This document shows positions 36,007 to 44,916 of a stretch of 64,000 bases of DNA, in pieces. The DNA lies in contig JADJIV010000012.1 in the NCBI GenBank assembly GCA_016706845.1, positions 1 through 64,000 on the forward strand. The letters are read 5' to 3'. Made by a program: the position numbers and the translations under genes. The DNA is from PNOJ01 sp016706845 (GTDB lineage Bacteria; Krumholzibacteriota; Krumholzibacteriia; LZORAL124-64-63). The notes below the pieces were generated by a model, which did no database searches, had not been told where the DNA came from, and worked only from the letters and a program-made list of their open reading frames with translations. How positions within the stretch are numbered: the first letter of the stretch is position 1; every line of letters starts with the position of its first letter.

Positions 36007-37763
36007 CTCGCATTTACCCGGCCGCGCCGGCCGCCGGCGGGGACCTCGTGCCCGGCCTCGCGCAGCAGGTCGCGGGCGTACGACCGCTGGGTCTCCGCGC
36101 CGCCCTTGACGCCGGCGCCGCCGAGCAGCCGGGCGATCTCGTCCACCCGGGCGGCCGGGTCCAGGACGCCGACCTCCAGCAGGGTGCGGGTCCCGACCCG
36201 CCCCTTCTTCGCCAGCCAGTGGACGCCGCCGTGCACCGCCATGGTCGGCAGGTGGGTGATGCAGACCACCTGCGCCCCGGCCGCCAGCCGCCGCAGCAGG
36301 CCCGCCACCGGCAGGGCGTTGTCCATGCCGAGACCGGCGTCGACCTCGTCGAAGAGCAGCAGGGGCGGCTCCTCGTCCCGCCGGCGCAGGACCGTCAGAC
36401 CGAGGTGGATGCGCGACTTCTCGCCCCCCGAGGCGATCGCCGCCACCGGCGCCGCCTTCTCGCCGGGATTCGTGCGGACGAAAAGCTCCACGTCGTCGGC
36501 GCCGTCGGTCTGCAGGCGGCAGGGCGCGCCGTCGATCTGCAGGGGGCCGTCGGGGTCGAGCCGCGGCGTCACGCGGAACTCGAGCGCGAGGTCGGGCAGG
36601 GCCAGAGGACGGATCAGATCCTCCGCGGCCCGCGCAAGTCCCGGGGCCGCGCCCCGGCGCAGCCGCCGCAGTTCGGAGCAGGCCCGCGCCAGCGTCCGGC
36701 CGGCCTCGTCCAGGGCGCTCTCCAGACCGGCCAGATCGTCGTCGGCGGCTTCCTGGCGGCTCACGCGCTCGCGCAGGCGCACCAGCAGGTCGTTGAGTTC
36801 CGTGACGTCGCAGCGGTACTTGCGCTGGAGATCCTGGTAGAGTTGGGCCCGGCTCTCCAGCGCTTCGAGGTCCTCGGGGCCGGCGTCGAAGCCGTCCAGG
36901 AAGCGCTCGAGAACCCGCGCCGCTTCGCCGGCCAGGTCCTCGGCGTTGCGGAGGTTTTCCAGGGCTCCCGCCAGGCGGCTGCTGCGGCCGGCCTGCCGCT
37001 CGAGTTCGCGGGCGGCGCGGGCCAGCCGCGCCTGCGCGCCGCGCTCCTCGTCGGTCACCGCCTCGTGGGCGGCGGCCGCCGCCGACTGCAGTTCCGCGGC
37101 GTGACGGGCGACGGTCAGGGACTCGGCGATCTCCGCCTCCTCCCCCTGCCGCAGACCCGCCGTCTCGAGTTCGTCGCGCTGGTACCGCCACAGGACGAGC
37201 TGCTCGCGTCCCGCCGCGACGTCGCGGCGCCGGTCGGCGAGCTGCGTGGCGGCCTGCTGCCACGCCGCCCAGGCCGACCTGACGGCGGCGCGCTGGGCCA
37301 GGCCGCCGCCGAGCTCGTCCAGCAGGTCGCGGGCGTGGCCGGAGCGTTCCAGATCCCGCTGCTGGTCCTGGCTCTGCACCGAGATCAGCCACGGCCCGAT
37401 CTGATCCAGCACCTGGAGCGAAGAGAGGATGCCGTTGATCAGGACGCGGTTGCGCCCGGCGCGGCGCAGTTCGCGGCGGATCACCAGGATCCCGTCGGCG
37501 CCCGGCAGCACGCCGGCCTCGCGCAGCCGGCCCAGGGTGCGGGGCCTTTCGGCGAGATCGAAGACGCCCTCGACGTACGCCTCGTCCTCGCCTTCGCGCA
37601 CGAGGTCCTTGGGCACCGGGGCGCCCGTCAGCACGGACAGCGCGCCGGCGATCATCGACTTGCCGGCGCCCGTCTCGCCGGTCAGCATGGTCAGGCCCGG
37701 CGCGACCGCCAGGACCAGGTCGTCGACCAGACCGAACTGGGAGATGCGCAGGGAGACCAGCAT
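36003..37763 (-). CDS. recN: DNA repair protein RecN
   Basis: An SMC-like ATPase of 586 residues acting early in double-strand-break repair. Walker A GETGAGKSMIAGAL is at about 29-42, the coiled coils span about 150-380, and the signature plus Walker B appear as ASGGEKSRIHLGL and LLLFDEVDAGLGMD. It begins one base past the nadK stop. nadK-recN linkage is widespread. Last gene of the long housekeeping run. Confidence 0.96.
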   Translation of the reverse strand: MLVSLRISQFGLVDDLVLAVAPGLTMLTGETGAGKSMIAGALSVLTGAPVPKDLVREGEDEAYVEGVFDLAERPRTLGRLREAGVLPGADGILVIRRELRRAGRNRVLINGILSSLQVLDQIGPWLISVQSQDQQRDLERSGHARDLLDELGGGLAQRAAVRSAWAAWQQAATQLADRRRDVAAGREQLVLWRYQRDELETAGLRQGEEAEIAESLTVARHAAELQSAAAAAHEAVTDEERGAQARLARAARELERQAGRSSRLAGALENLRNAEDLAGEAARVLERFLDGFDAGPEDLEALESRAQLYQDLQRKYRCDVTELNDLLVRLRERVSRQEAADDDLAGLESALDEAGRTLARACSELRRLRRGAAPGLARAAEDLIRPLALPDLALEFRVTPRLDPDGPLQIDGAPCRLQTDGADDVELFVRTNPGEKAAPVAAIASGGEKSRIHLGLTVLRRRDEEPPLLLFDEVDAGLGMDNALPVAGLLRRLAAGAQVVCITHLPTMAVHGGVHWLAKKGRVGTRTLLEVGVLDPAARVDEIARLLGGAGVKGGAETQRSYARDLLREAGHEVPAGGRRGRVNAS

Positions 37764-37764
37764 C

Positions 37765-38646
37765 TCACTCCCCGGACAGCCGGCGCTGGATGGCTCCCCA
37801 CTGGAGCTTGTGGCGCATGGCGAGGAAGAAGTCGCTGTGGGGGAACTTGACCAGCCGCACGGGATGCTCGCCGCGGCTGTAGTGGATGACGTCGCCGCTG
37901 GCCACCGCGCAGGCGGCCTGGCCGTCCGCCGTCAGGGTCGCGCCCTGGCCCACGTCGGCGAAGCGCAGCTCGACGGTCCGGTCCTCGGGGATCAGCAGGG
38001 GCCGGATCGCCAGGCTGTGGGGACAGATCGGCGTCACGACGAAGCCGTGCACGCCCGGGTGCACGATCGGACCGCCGGCCGACAGGTTGTAGGCGGTGGA
38101 GCCCGTCGGCGTGCTGACGATCAGGCCGTCGCCCAGGAAGCGGCCCAGGGTGACCTGGTCGATGCGCAGCTCCATCAGCAGGGCGCGCGGCAACGGGCCC
38201 ATGTTGACCACGAGATCGTTGAGGGCTTCGAGCTGGATGACGTCCCGGCCGTCGCGCCGGACCCGGCCGCGGATCCGCGTGCGCTCGGTCACCGAGTAGG
38301 CGCCGGTGAACAGCTGTTCCAGACTGGGGACGAGTTCCCCGAGGGGAACGTCGGTGAGGTAGCCCAGCGAGCCCAGGTTGATCCCGAGCAGGGGCGTCGG
38401 GCGGTGGCCGATGGTGCGGGCCGCGCGCAGCATGGTGCCGTCGCCGCCGAAGGCGACGACGACGTCGCAGCGGTCGGGCAGTTCCTCGTCGCTGACGGCC
38501 GTGACGCCCGGGGCGAAGCCCGCGAGGTCCGAGGCGGCCAGCAGCGGCACGCCGGCGCGTTGGCAGCAGGCGGCGGCATCGGCGACGGCCGCCGCGATCT
38601 CCGGCTTGGCCGGATTGCCGAACAGTCCCAGTCTGCGGATCGGCAT
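37765..38646 (-). CDS. nadK: NAD kinase
   Basis: Phosphorylates NAD to NADP. 293 residues from the ATG at 38646. It has the catalytic VVAFGGDGTMLRA (about 63-75), GINLGSLGYLTD, LNDLVVN and the diglycine STPTGSTAYNLSAGGPIVHP. The family's usual length. A longer open frame upstream belongs to the antisense of dxs and is not used. Confidence 0.95.
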   Translation of the reverse strand: MPIRRLGLFGNPAKPEIAAAVADAAACCQRAGVPLLAASDLAGFAPGVTAVSDEELPDRCDVVVAFGGDGTMLRAARTIGHRPTPLLGINLGSLGYLTDVPLGELVPSLEQLFTGAYSVTERTRIRGRVRRDGRDVIQLEALNDLVVNMGPLPRALLMELRIDQVTLGRFLGDGLIVSTPTGSTAYNLSAGGPIVHPGVHGFVVTPICPHSLAIRPLLIPEDRTVELRFADVGQGATLTADGQAACAVASGDVIHYSRGEHPVRLVKFPHSDFFLAMRHKLQWGAIQRRLSGE

Positions 38647-38663
38647 GGCGGCCGCCTGTCTGG

Positions 38664-40571
38664 TCAAGTGGCCGCGCGGGCCCGTCCCGCGCGGCAGCGC
38701 AGGCGGACGCGGTCCGCGATGGCCGCCGCGTCGAGACCGACGCCGTGCAGGATCACGTCGCGCGCGGCCTGGTCCAGGAACCGGTCGGGCAGCCCGAGCG
38801 TCAGCACGTCGGGCATGGGCTCGCCGCCGCAGGCGGCCGCCCACTCGAGCACGGCGGCGCCCAGGCCGCCCACCACGGAGTTCTCCTCCACGGTGACCGC
38901 CAGCACGCCGGGGACGAGGATGCGGCGCAGCAGTTCGGCGTCCAACGGCTTGATGAAGCGCATGTTGACCGTGCCGACGGACAGGCCCTCGGCCTCCAGC
39001 AGCGCGGCCGCTCCGAGGCTGGGCGCCACCATGCTGCCGGCGGCGAGCAGCCAGACGTCGCGGCCCTCGCGCAGGACCTCGGCGCGGCCGATCTCGAGCG
39101 GCGGCGCCGCGCCCGGCGGCGCGTGGGCGGGACAGGCGCCGCGCGGGTAGCGCAGCGCACTCGGGCCGTCGTCGCGGGCCAGGCCCGTGGCGAGCATGCG
39201 CCGCAGCTCCAGGTCGTCGTGCGGCGCCATGAGCACCAGGTTCGGGACCGCCCGCAGGTAGCTCAGGTCGAAGGCGCCGTGATGGGTCGGGCCGTCCTCC
39301 CCCACGACACCGCCGCGGTCGACGGCGAACACCACCGGCAGCTTCTGCAGCGCCACGTCGTGGATCACCTGGTCGTAGGCTCGCTGCAGGAACGTGGAGT
39401 AGATGGCGACCACGGGGCGCATCCCGGCGCAGGCCAGGCCGGCGGCGAAGGTGACGGCGTGCTGCTCGGCGATGCCCACGTCGAAGAAGCGCTCGGGGTA
39501 GCGGTCGCGGAACGCCTTGAGGCCCGTGCCGTCGGGCATCGCCGCGGTGATGGCCACGACCCGGGGATCGGCGGCCGCCGCCTCCAGCATCGCGCGGCTG
39601 AAGACGTCGGTGTAGCTCGGGGCCGACGCCGCCGCCGGCTTGAGTCCCTCGGCCTTGTCGAACTTGCCCACGCCGTGGTAGCGGGCGCAGTCCTTTTCCG
39701 CGAAGGAGTAGCCCTTGCCCTTCTGGGTGACGACGTGGATCAGCACGGGACCCTTGAGCTTGCGCACCGCCTGCAGGGTCCGCACCAGCAGCGGCAGGTC
39801 GTGGCCGTCGATGGGGCCGAAGTAGCTGAAGCCCAGCTCCTCGAACAGGATGGTCGGCACCACGACCTGCTTGAGGCCCTCCTTGATGCGGCTCGCCAGC
39901 TTCTGGGCGAGCTGCCCGCGCGGCAGCATGCCGAGCATGTTCCACAGATCGGCCTCGAAGCGCGTGTAGACCTGGCCGGACGTGATCCGGGTCAGGTACT
40001 TGGCGATGGCGCCCACGTTCGGCGAGATGCTCATCGCGTTGTCGTTCAAGACGACGATGAGGTCCGACTGCAGCTGGCCCGCGTTGTTGAGCCCCTCGTA
40101 GGCCAGGCCGCCGGTCAGGGCGCCGTCGCCGATGACGGCGATGACGGACTCGTCGCCGCCGCGCAGGTCCCGGGCCTTGGCGAAGCCGAGGGCCGCGCTG
40201 ATCGAGGTGCTGGCGTGGCCGACGCCGAAGTGGTCGTGCACGCTCTCGCAGCGCGTGGGGAAGCCGCTGATCCCCGACTCCTGGCGCAGGGTCCCGAAGT
40301 TGGTCCGCCGACCCGTCAGCAGCTTGTGCCCGTAGGCCTGGTGGCCGACGTCCCAGACGATCTTGTCGTGGGGCGAGCGGAAGACGTGGTGCAGCGCCAC
40401 GGTCAACTCGACCACCCCGAGGCTGGCCCCGAGGTGGCCCCCGGTCGAGGCCACGGTGGTGATGATCTCGTCCCGCAGCTCGGCGCACACCTCTTCCAGC
40501 TGGGCGGGCGCCAGGCCGGCGAGGTCGCCGGGGAGGTCGAGCTTGTCCAGGATGCGCTTCATCGGTCCCAT
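38664..40571 (-). CDS. dxs: 1-deoxy-D-xylulose-5-phosphate synthase
   Basis: First enzyme of the MEP isoprenoid pathway, thiamine-dependent. 635 residues. It shows ATG-like STGGHLGASLGVVELTVALH, VGHQAYGHKLLTGR, the ThDP/Mg motif VIGDGALTGGLAYEGLNNAG...LNDN, DVGIAEQHAVTFAAGLA and the C-terminal transketolase domain (VEENSVVGGLGAAVLEW). The start may be the ATG at 40562 (MKRILDKLDLPG). It is followed by nadK and preceded by ispA, so substrate supply and prenyl chain synthesis are linked. Confidence 0.96.
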   Translation of the reverse strand: MGPMKRILDKLDLPGDLAGLAPAQLEEVCAELRDEIITTVASTGGHLGASLGVVELTVALHHVFRSPHDKIVWDVGHQAYGHKLLTGRRTNFGTLRQESGISGFPTRCESVHDHFGVGHASTSISAALGFAKARDLRGGDESVIAVIGDGALTGGLAYEGLNNAGQLQSDLIVVLNDNAMSISPNVGAIAKYLTRITSGQVYTRFEADLWNMLGMLPRGQLAQKLASRIKEGLKQVVVPTILFEELGFSYFGPIDGHDLPLLVRTLQAVRKLKGPVLIHVVTQKGKGYSFAEKDCARYHGVGKFDKAEGLKPAAASAPSYTDVFSRAMLEAAAADPRVVAITAAMPDGTGLKAFRDRYPERFFDVGIAEQHAVTFAAGLACAGMRPVVAIYSTFLQRAYDQVIHDVALQKLPVVFAVDRGGVVGEDGPTHHGAFDLSYLRAVPNLVLMAPHDDLELRRMLATGLARDDGPSALRYPRGACPAHAPPGAAPPLEIGRAEVLREGRDVWLLAAGSMVAPSLGAAALLEAEGLSVGTVNMRFIKPLDAELLRRILVPGVLAVTVEENSVVGGLGAAVLEWAAACGGEPMPDVLTLGLPDRFLDQAARDVILHGVGLDAAAIADRVRLRCRAGRARAAT

Positions 40572-40679
40572 CGGCCGGCGGACCGGCGCTGGCTGGGGTG
40601 GCGCCGCCCGGGCGACGGCCCGGGGCCGAAGAGGAACAGAACATACCCGGCCCTGGTACGGGCCGCAACTTCAGCTTGA

Positions 40680-41604
40680 TCATCGGTCACGATCCCAGAG
40701 CAGGCGGATCAGGTCCAGCAGGCGCGCGCTTTCCGGCCCTGAAGGCAGCAGTTCCTGCAACAGTAGGGTACCGCGCCGGCCGAGACGGGCGGTCCGGGCC
40801 CGCGCCGCGGCGGCGCCTTCCAGCCGGACCCAGGTGGCCTTGTCCTGGGCCGCGTCCTTGCCCGCGGTCTTACCCAGGACCGCAGTTGCGCCCTCGACGT
40901 CGAGCAGGTCGTCCGCCGCCTGGAAGGCCAGTCCCAGCTCGCGACCGGCGCGGTCGGCGGCCGCCACCGAGTCGGCATTGCGGCCGGCCAGCAGGGCGCC
41001 CATGGCCAGCGGGGCGCCGATGAGCCGCGCCGTCTTGCCCGCGTGGATGCGCCGGATCAGGGAGCCGGTCAGGGGCTTGCCCGCCGCGTCGAGGTCTTCC
41101 TGCTGGCCGCCGACCATGCCCGCGGGCCCGGCCGCCGAGGCGACGATCCCGACCAGGTCGGCGCCGCGCCGCGGGATGCCGGCCAGCAGGCCGAACGCCA
41201 GGGCCTGCAGGCCGTCGCCGGCCAGGATGGCGGTCGCCTCGTCGAAGGCGACGTGGCAGGTGGGCCGGCCGCGGCGCAGGTCGTCGTCGTCCATCGCCGG
41301 CAGGTCGTCGTGGATCAGCGAGTAGGTGTGGATCATCTCGAGGGCGACGGCCGCCGTCAGGGCCTCGTCGCGCGGGGCGGCGCTGCGCGTGCGCAGGGCG
41401 TCGAAGCTCCAGAGCAGCAGCAGCGGGCGCAGGCGCTTGCCGCCGCCGAGCACCGCGTACGCCATGGCCCGGCGCAGGCGCGGCGGGAAGCCGGGCGCCG
41501 GCGCCAGGCTGCGGCGCAGCGCGGCTTCGACCAGGCGGCGGTCGGCGGCCAGCGCCGCGTCCAGGTCCGACGCGCTCCGCCGCGGATATGGCGACGGCGG
41601 TCAC
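40680..41604 (-). CDS. ispA: Polyprenyl (farnesyl/geranylgeranyl) diphosphate synthase, frameshifted near 41573
   Basis: The main frame shows GGGKRLRPLLLLW, the first aspartate-rich motif HDDLPAMDDDDLRRGRPT and the second FQAADDLLDVEG, plus GQQEDLDAAGK. The N-terminus begins at a GTG (41604) that overlaps the folD stop (GTGA) and reads TAVAISAAER; the frame then changes near 41573 to SDLDAALAADRRLVEAALRR, which runs into the main frame. One base in GAGCGCG is enough. About 308 residues when repaired. Sits between folD and dxs as in many proteobacteria. Confidence 0.88.
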
Positions 41605-42401
41605 GCCCGCGCCGCCCGGCCGGCCGCGGCCTCGTAGGTGTTGCGCATCAGCATGGCGATCGTCATCAGGCCGACCCCGCCGGGCACCGGCGTGTACGCC
41701 GAAGTTGATGCCGACGTCCACGACGACGGCGCCGCGCGCGACGTGGCGGCGGTCGAGGCAGCCCGGCACGCCCAGCGCGGCGATGACGACCCCGCACTGC
41801 GAGGTGACCGCCGGCAGGTCCGGCGTGCGCGAGTGGCACAGGGTGACGGTGGCGTCTCCCCCGGCGCCCTTGCGCGACAGGAGCATGGCCAGCGGGCGGC
41901 CCACGATCACGCTGCGTCCGACGACCGCGACGCGGCGGCCGGCGACGTCGATGCCGTAGTGCTCGAGCATCGCCGTCACGCCCAGCGGCGTGCAGGGCAC
42001 GAACCCCGGCGCGCCGGCCAGCAGGCGGCCGAGGTTCTCCGGGTGGAATCCGTCGACGTCCTTCGCGGGATCCACGGCGCCTGGACGCGCTCGGCCGAGA
42101 GGTGCGGCGGCAGCGGGATCTGCACCAGGATGCCGTGGATCGCCGGATCGCGGTTCAGGCGCGCCACCAGCGCGAGCAGCTCGGGCTCGGCGGCGTCGGC
42201 CGGCAGGCGGTGGGTCTCGCTGTGGAAGCCCAGGGACTCGCAGGCCTTGCCCTTGCTGCGCACGTAGACCTGCGAGGCGGGGTCGTCGCCGACCAGGATC
42301 ACCGCCAGGCCGGGGCGCAGCCCCGTGGCGGCGCACCGGGCGCGCAGGTCGGCGAACACCGCGTCGCGGACCGCGGCGCCGGCGAGGCACTGGCTCGTCA
42401 T
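41601..42401 (-). CDS. folD: Bifunctional methylenetetrahydrofolate dehydrogenase/cyclohydrolase FolD, frameshifted with an internal gap
   Basis: The first part (MTSQCLAGAAVRDAVFADLR, VGDDPASQVYVRSKGKACESLG, HGILVQIPLPPHL) is in one frame up to about 42083. The next part (DPAKDVDGFHPENLGRLL, PCTPLGVTAMLEHYGID, VVGRSVIVGRPLAMLL, VVDVGIN) is in a second frame. The end (YTPVPGGVGLMTIAMLMRNTYEAA) is in a third. Between VGIN and TPVPGG only about four residues remain, where family members have about 24, so some 60 bases are missing near 41700. Total span 801 bases compared with about 860 expected. Confidence 0.82.
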
Positions 42402-42414
42402 CGGTGGACCTCCG

Positions 42415-43977
42415 TCAGCGGGCGAAAGCGACGGCGCGCGTCTCCCGCAGCACCATGATCTTGATCTGCCCGGGGTACTCCAGCTCGCCCTCGACGCGGC
42501 GGCTGATCTCCTCGGCCAGCACGACCGCCTCGGCGTCCGAGACCAGGCTGTGGTTGACCAGGATGCGCACCTCGCGCCCGGCCTGGATCGCGTAGGACTT
42601 CTCGACGCCCTCGAAGCTGTCGGCGATCCGCTCGAGGCTCTCCAGGCGCTTGACGTAGTTGTCCAGGCTCTCGCGGCGGGCGCCGGGGCGCGACGCCGAG
42701 ATCGCGTCGGCGGCCGAGGTCAGGAAGGTGTAGACCGACTCGGCGTCGACGTCCTGGTGGTGGCCCTCGACGGCGTTGATGACCGCGGTGGCCTCCCCCA
42801 GCTTGCGCAGCAGCTTGCCGCCGATCAGGGCGTGGGGGCCGTCGACCTCGTGGTCGGCGGCCTTGCCGATGTCGTGCAGGAAGCCGCAGCGGCGGGCGAG
42901 CTTCGGGTCGAGGCCGAGTTCGCCGGCGATCATGGCGGAGATCGCGGCCACCTCCTTGCTGTGCAGCAGGAGGTTCTGGCCGTAACTCGTGCGGTAGTGC
43001 AGCCGTCCGATGTAGGGGTGCAGCTGGGGATTGACGTTGGCCAGGCCGAGCTCGAGGCAGGCCTGCTCGCCGAGCTCGCGCACGCGCTCCTGCATCTCGG
43101 CGGTGGTCTTCTGGACGACCTCTTCGATGCGGCCCGGATGGATGCGGCCGTCGCGGATGAGCTGCTGCAGCGACTGGCAGGCGATCTCGCGGCGGACGGG
43201 ATCGAAGCCGGAGATGATGACCGCCTCGGGGGTGTCGTCGATGATGACGTCGACGCCGGTGGCCAGCTCGAAGGCGCGGATGTTGCGGCCCTCGCGCCCG
43301 ATGATCCGGCCCTTCATGTCGTCGTTGGGCAGGTCGACGACCGAGACCGACATCTCGGCGATGTGCTCGGAGGCGTAGCGCTGCACGGCCATGCCGATGA
43401 TGCGCTGCGATTCGCGGCGGGCCCGGCGCTCCGCGTCCTCGCGGACCTCCTTGACCGTCCGGGCCGCGTTCATGCGGGCCTCGGCGATCATCTTCTCCTC
43501 GAGCTGCTGGCGGGCCTTCTCGGCGCTCAGGCCGGCGATCTGCTCGAGGCGCTGGCGCTGCTCCTGCTGCAGCCGGGCGACGTCCTCGCGCATCGCGGCG
43601 ACCTCGTCGAGCCCGGCCTTGAGCTCCTGGTCGCGCTTCTCGAGCTTGGCTTCCTTCTGGTCGATGTAGGCGACCTTCTTGTCGAGGCCGGCGTCGCGCT
43701 GGTCGAGGAACTCGGTGCGCTTGGCCAGCTCGCGGCGGGTGTCCTCGGTCTCGGTCTCGAAGCGCCGGCGGGACTGGAACAGCTCCTCGCGGGCGCCCAG
43801 CTCGGCGGACTTCAGGACGCTCTGGGCCTCGCGGCGGGCCTCGTCCAGGACGCGCGCGCTGCGCTGCTCCGCATCGCCGTTGATGCGGTCGTAGCGCGAC
43901 TTGTGCAGGAACCAGCCGCCGAAGAGGCAGGCTCCCGCCAGGAGCACTCCCCCGACCGCGACATAGATCGTCGTCAT
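42415..43977 (-). CDS. rny: Ribonuclease Y
   Basis: A membrane-anchored endoribonuclease initiating mRNA decay. 520 residues from the ATG at 43977, preceded by GGAAGGAGATACATC. N-terminal membrane helix (about 4-22), a long coiled coil (about 30-205), KH domain (GRIIGREGRNIRAFELATGVD) and HD domain (LLLHSKEVA, GFLHDIGKAADHE, HALIGGKLL, VEGHHQD). Length is normal for the family. The 5' leader contains the 6S RNA locus. Confidence 0.96.
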   Translation of the reverse strand: MTTIYVAVGGVLLAGACLFGGWFLHKSRYDRINGDAEQRSARVLDEARREAQSVLKSAELGAREELFQSRRRFETETEDTRRELAKRTEFLDQRDAGLDKKVAYIDQKEAKLEKRDQELKAGLDEVAAMREDVARLQQEQRQRLEQIAGLSAEKARQQLEEKMIAEARMNAARTVKEVREDAERRARRESQRIIGMAVQRYASEHIAEMSVSVVDLPNDDMKGRIIGREGRNIRAFELATGVDVIIDDTPEAVIISGFDPVRREIACQSLQQLIRDGRIHPGRIEEVVQKTTAEMQERVRELGEQACLELGLANVNPQLHPYIGRLHYRTSYGQNLLLHSKEVAAISAMIAGELGLDPKLARRCGFLHDIGKAADHEVDGPHALIGGKLLRKLGEATAVINAVEGHHQDVDAESVYTFLTSAADAISASRPGARRESLDNYVKRLESLERIADSFEGVEKSYAIQAGREVRILVNHSLVSDAEAVVLAEEISRRVEGELEYPGQIKIMVLRETRAVAFAR

Positions 43978-44049
43978 GATGTATCTCCTTCCGGGAACGG
44001 AAGGAAAAAGAGGGGGGGACCGGACGCCGTCGACGCTGCTGTGTGGATC

Positions 44050-44215
44050 GAGATTCCCCGCCGGGTCGTGTGGCCGGAAGCAATTGAACCATTGCTTCAG
44101 GTCGGGTCTCCTGTCCGGCCCTTCGGGCTTGCCTTCGGGGACGGGACTCCGGAATCCCATCACGAAATTGTTGGCTCAATGAACGCGACACATCACGGGC
44201 CAGGCAGGGAATCCT
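44050..44215 (-). ncRNA. ssrS: 6S RNA candidate (ssrS) between zapA and rny
   Basis: Downstream of zapA, as ssrS is in E. coli. On the minus strand GATTCCCTGCC (44213-44203) pairs with GGCGGGGAATC (44062-44052) to form the closing stem. The 5' side of a central bubble reads CATTGAGCCAACAATTTCG, like the CTGAGCCGATATTTCA block of known 6S RNAs. The 3' side has GAAGCAATGGTTCAATTGCTTC, a hairpin equivalent to the one opposite the template-like strand, and the distal arm is GC-rich (GTCCCGTCCCCGAAGGC and its partner). About 165 nt. It would mimic an open promoter and bind the housekeeping polymerase. Confidence 0.7.
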
Positions 44216-44228
44216 TTCCGGTCGATCC

Positions 44229-44522
44229 TCAGAGCTTCTCCATCTCCTTGTCCAGGAACGCGGTGATCTGCCCCGTCCGCTCGTCCAGCAGAGAGAGGGC
44301 CTGCTGATGCTTCTGACGTTCCCGCAGCAACTCGTCGGCCAGATTCACCGCGACCAGGATCGCCACCTTGCTGGTGGAGGCCAGGGCGGATTGGTCCGCG
44401 ATCTCGCGCATCTTCTGGTCGACCAGGGCCGCGACCTTCTGGACGTAAGCCGGTTCGGCCTCACCCTTGAGGGTGTAGTCGCGGCCATAGATGGACACCG
44501 TCACGCTTCGAGGATCGGTCAT
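44229..44522 (-). CDS. zapA: Cell division protein ZapA
   Basis: 97 residues from the ATG at 44522. VTVSIYGRDYTLKGEAEPAYVQKVAALVDQKM (about 7-38) is the ZapA beta-hairpin and helix, followed by a coiled-coil dimer helix (VAILVAVNLADELLRERQKHQQALSLLDE). It bundles FtsZ filaments at midcell. The longer open frame upstream is not conserved. Followed by the 6S RNA locus, an arrangement known from proteobacteria. Confidence 0.88.
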   Translation of the reverse strand: MTDPRSVTVSIYGRDYTLKGEAEPAYVQKVAALVDQKMREIADQSALASTSKVAILVAVNLADELLRERQKHQQALSLLDERTGQITAFLDKEMEKL

Positions 44523-44587
44523 CCTATGCACTTTCCGACGGCTCCGGCGACCTGGCGCCCGTTCGCGAACCTCGTCCGACGCGATGG

Positions 44588-44860
44588 TCAGTCGATGGAC
44601 TCGAGCGTCTCCAGGAGGCCTCCCACCTTCTCCTCGATGAGCCGGCGCTTGTCCTCCCAACGGGCGACAACCGCGGCCTGCTGCCGGACTGCGGAGAGTT
44701 CCTCCTGGGTCCGGCTCACCTGGTCCTTGAGGGCTTCGACCAGCCTCTCAAGCTCGTCCCGTCGACCGGCCAGGGCCTCGTTCTCGGCCTTGAGCTCCTG
44801 GATCCGCCGGACGGCGGTCATGACTTTCGCTTCCAACAGCTCGAAGCTGTTATCCTGCAT
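44588..44860 (-). CDS. ZapB-like coiled-coil protein
   Basis: 90 residues, nearly all heptad-like coiled coil (FELLEAKVMTAVRRIQELKAENEALAGRRDELERLVEALKDQV). The size, start (F-E-x-LE-x-KV) and place directly before zapA fit ZapB or the DUF904 family, which layers on ZapA at the division site. Sequence identity for coiled coils is weak evidence, so the name rests largely on context. Confidence 0.68.
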   Translation of the reverse strand: MQDNSFELLEAKVMTAVRRIQELKAENEALAGRRDELERLVEALKDQVSRTQEELSAVRQQAAVVARWEDKRRLIEEKVGGLLETLESID

Positions 44861-44916
44861 CTCTTGGATCGCCTTCCAGTTGAGCTGGCAGCCTCATCGT
44901 TCACCCGAAGATGCGG

